A stretch of 7,684 nucleotides of DNA, from contig JAJDZO010000080.1 in the NCBI GenBank assembly GCA_022824605.1, positions 1 through 7,684 of the forward strand, read 5' to 3'. Numbering within the stretch: position 1 is the stretch's first letter; each line of letters begins with the position of its first letter. Under the pieces are notes generated by a model. It saw only the letters and a program-made list of their open reading frames with translations, did no database searches and had not been told where the DNA came from. Origin of the DNA: Acidimicrobiia bacterium. Its GTDB lineage: Bacteria > Actinomycetota > Acidimicrobiia > Acidimicrobiales > Aldehydirespiratoraceae. A program made the position numbers and the translations under genes. Below are positions 6,657 to 7,684 of the stretch, in pieces.

Positions 6657-6791
6657 CTAGCGCTTGCGGGATGAGCGGTCGGTCCTTCCGCTGCGTGGCT
6701 TTGAGTCACCCGCCCTCTTCTGACGCGCCTGTGGCTTCTCGTAAGGGTCGGGGGTCGGATTCTTGGGCGGCGGCTTCTTTTCGCTAGCCAT
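6657..6791 (-). CDS. 44-aa Pro/Lys/Arg-rich soluble small protein
   Basis: The ATG at 6791 overlaps the stop of the membrane-protein gene in ATGGCTAG (8 nt), a typical coupled joint, which is the main evidence for a real gene. The product starts MASEKKPPPKNPTPDPYEKP and ends in a strongly basic tail (KPRSGRTDRSSRKR). It has no hydrophobic core, so it is probably disordered and may bind nucleic acid or a partner protein. Its PPPKNPTPDPYEKP stretch resembles PPKPPPRDPYDTP at residues 15-27 of the methylase encoded next, suggesting a shared docking peptide or common origin. No family is recognised. It is too short to judge by composition alone; the overlap and the shared motif support it. Confidence 0.6.
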   Translation of the reverse strand: MASEKKPPPKNPTPDPYEKPQARQKRAGDSKPRSGRTDRSSRKR

Positions 6792-7383
6792 GGACACCAA
6801 CGATAGTCAAACCAGCCATCAAGAGGAACGGTGCCGCAAGGCACACCCACATCCAGCGCGTGCGGCGCTCACACTGAGTTTCAGCTATTTCTGCTGCTTT
6901 CCCCGCGTGTAGAGCCAACGCTCGATAGACCGAATCGTCGTCAGCGAACCGCTCGGAATCGTCGCCGTAGTCCTCTACGATCACCCTGGCGGTCGGCTCA
7001 AATCTGCCCTTCAGTGGTCGATTCAAGAGAGCCGTGCCGCCGAACGCACTCACAATCCCCAGCACAGTGAGACCTATTCCCAGCGCAACCCAACATCCAC
7101 CAGCTGTTAGCCCTTCTCTGACTTCGGGAACGTCTGCAGCGAGGCCGATCAGCACAAGGGTGGCCGACAGCAGCACGGCAGAACGCTGCTGGTAGGAGCG
7201 GACTGTCTCCACAGCCCTGCTGATCTGGCCGACCGCTGAGTCATGGCCGAGTCGGTATGCCACCCGGTTTGACCCCGTCGTCTCATCCGTGGCCTCACTC
7301 CGGCTCTGCCCCAAGCGCATGGACCTAGCTGGCTGCCGCGTCGCAGGGCACATGGCTGTGATGAGGCGTCGGACACTAGGCAT
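6784..7383 (-). CDS. Predicted three-helix membrane protein of unknown function (199 aa)
   Basis: ATG 7383 is chosen because GGAGGAGG lies 6 nt upstream; an upstream ATG at 7434 in the same frame lies inside a hairpin and lacks such a site. Residues 1-60 are polar and basic. Hydrophobic helices follow at about 68-83 (SAVLLSATLVLIGLAA), 95-117 (GGCWVALGIGLTVLGIVSAFGG) and 176-197 (WMWVCLAAPFLLMAGLTIV). Between helices 2 and 3 is a soluble segment of about 55 residues with an acidic patch (EDYGDDSERFADDDS) and a helix. The layout of a paired-helix hairpin plus soluble part recalls small membrane effectors found in defence loci, such as SLATT- or Pycsar-TM-like proteins, but no diagnostic motif is seen. 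It is first in the apparent operon leading to the methylase. Confidence 0.8.
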   Translation of the reverse strand: MPSVRRLITAMCPATRQPARSMRLGQSRSEATDETTGSNRVAYRLGHDSAVGQISRAVETVRSYQQRSAVLLSATLVLIGLAADVPEVREGLTAGGCWVALGIGLTVLGIVSAFGGTALLNRPLKGRFEPTARVIVEDYGDDSERFADDDSVYRALALHAGKAAEIAETQCERRTRWMWVCLAAPFLLMAGLTIVGVHG

Positions 7384-7429
7384 TCTGAACCTCCTCCTGG
7401 TGCGCCTTCGCCCGTATCCCCTGAGGAAG

Positions 7430-7452
7430 GCCACGGCTCCGCCAGCCGTGGC
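7430..7452. repeat. Perfect 9-bp inverted repeat in the leader of the membrane-protein gene
   Basis: GCCACGGCT (7430-7438) and AGCCGTGGC (7444-7452) are separated by CCGCC. There is no T-run on either side, so it is not a standard terminator. It lies between the possible promoter and the ribosome site of the membrane gene, about 45 nt before its start, and also just ahead of the possible plus-strand gene at 7472. It could be a 5'-UTR stem or a shared operator. Confidence 0.6.
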
Positions 7453-7468
7453 AGGTTACAGTGATGAA

Positions 7469-7495
7469 ATTATGATCGCAAACAGTCGTTCGCAA
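7469..7495 (-). promoter_or_regulatory. Weak candidate promoter for the membrane-protein gene
   Basis: On the minus strand CATAAT (7474-7469) matches the -10 consensus at five of six positions. TTGCGA (7495-7490) stands 15 bp upstream as a partial -35. The short spacing and the overlap with the ATG of the possible plus-strand gene make this tentative. Confidence 0.3.
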
Positions 7496-7684
7496 AACGG
7501 TAGGCCAACAACCCAATTTGCCCCAGGTGCCTCCTCGCAGGCCCGATCCGTGCCGGATCTGAAGTGCGCGTTGACTGCGAAGCTGGCGAGCGGTATTGAG
7601 TTGCCCCGAGGCGGGCGACTGGTGCCTCGGGACGAGTCGTCGTGGCTGGCATTAGATGGCAAAGGGAGGAGCGGCCCTAGGGCG
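7472..7684 (+). CDS. Possible divergent gene, N-terminal part only (71 codons to window edge)
   Basis: The frame from ATG 7472 stays open to the right edge. The first 25 codons are polar and uninformative. From about residue 26 (SVPDLKCALTAKLASGIELP) it looks more like ordinary protein, with mostly G/C third positions. There is no good ribosome site; TACAGT (7457-7462) fits TANNNT and would allow a near-leaderless start, and GTG 7550 is an alternative start. No family is recognised. Minus-strand frames are also open here, so coding status is uncertain and depends on sequence beyond the edge. Confidence 0.35.
   Translation, partial: MIANSRSQNGRPTTQFAPGASSQARSVPDLKCALTAKLASGIELPRGGRLVPRDESSWLALDGKGRSGPRA

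Noticed and set aside
7384..7434. Upstream ATG adding 17 residues to the membrane protein
   Set aside because: The added part is Arg-rich (GRRRTRRRFR), starts inside the perfect hairpin, and has no ribosome site, while ATG 7383 has GGAGGAGG at 6 nt.
1..7684. CRISPR arrays, tRNA or rRNA genes, transposase or integrase genes
   Set aside because: No spaced repeat array, no tRNA-like cloverleaf noticed, and no transposase or integrase motif in any frame examined.

Overview
The window is GC-rich, with strong G/C bias at third codon positions, GTG/TTG starts beside ATG, and long spurious open frames antisense to the real genes. These traits, and the protein types, suggest a high-GC actinomycete (inference; nothing here fixes genus). 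Almost all genes lie on the minus strand, so transcription runs from high to low coordinates. The content looks like an anti-phage defence island rather than core genome.

In transcription order, the right part (7684 to 6657) holds the start of a possible divergent plus-strand gene at the edge, a 5' leader with a perfect hairpin, a gene for a predicted three-helix membrane protein (199 aa), and a 44-aa Pro/Lys-rich protein whose start overlaps the membrane gene's stop (ATGGCTAG). A 108-bp leader with a 13-bp tandem repeat and a small upstream ORF follows. Next is a 987-aa DUF1156-type DNA adenine methyltransferase (6548 to 3585). After a 120-bp spacer with a hairpin comes a compact gene pair (84 aa and 59 aa) that resembles the front of a toxin-antitoxin operon. 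It is followed by what looks like the first codons of a PIN-domain toxin, broken off.

The stretch 2436 to 3025 is a gene graveyard. It contains a 48-bp relic of a second DUF1156 gene in antisense orientation, butted against the 3' end of a plus-strand ribbon-helix-helix antitoxin gene. That gene carries an in-frame TAG and has a palindromic operator-like region in front. Left of it, and running off the window, is a large protein (811 codons visible) with an N-terminal Swt1-type HEPN domain (RNRWAH motif) joined to a DUF499 AAA+-like ATPase.

DUF1156 methylase plus DUF499 ATPase is the known core of a defence locus type in which a helicase is usually encoded nearby (the helicase-methylase-ATPase 'Hma' type and related islands). 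No helicase is visible here; it would be expected beyond the left edge. The working model is inference: the methylase marks self DNA, and the DUF499 ATPase with its HEPN domain senses or acts on invaders, possibly cutting RNA. The membrane protein with its 44-aa partner may be an accessory or effector. The two broken toxin-antitoxin modules show that the gap between methylase and ATPase has been hit repeatedly by insertion and decay.
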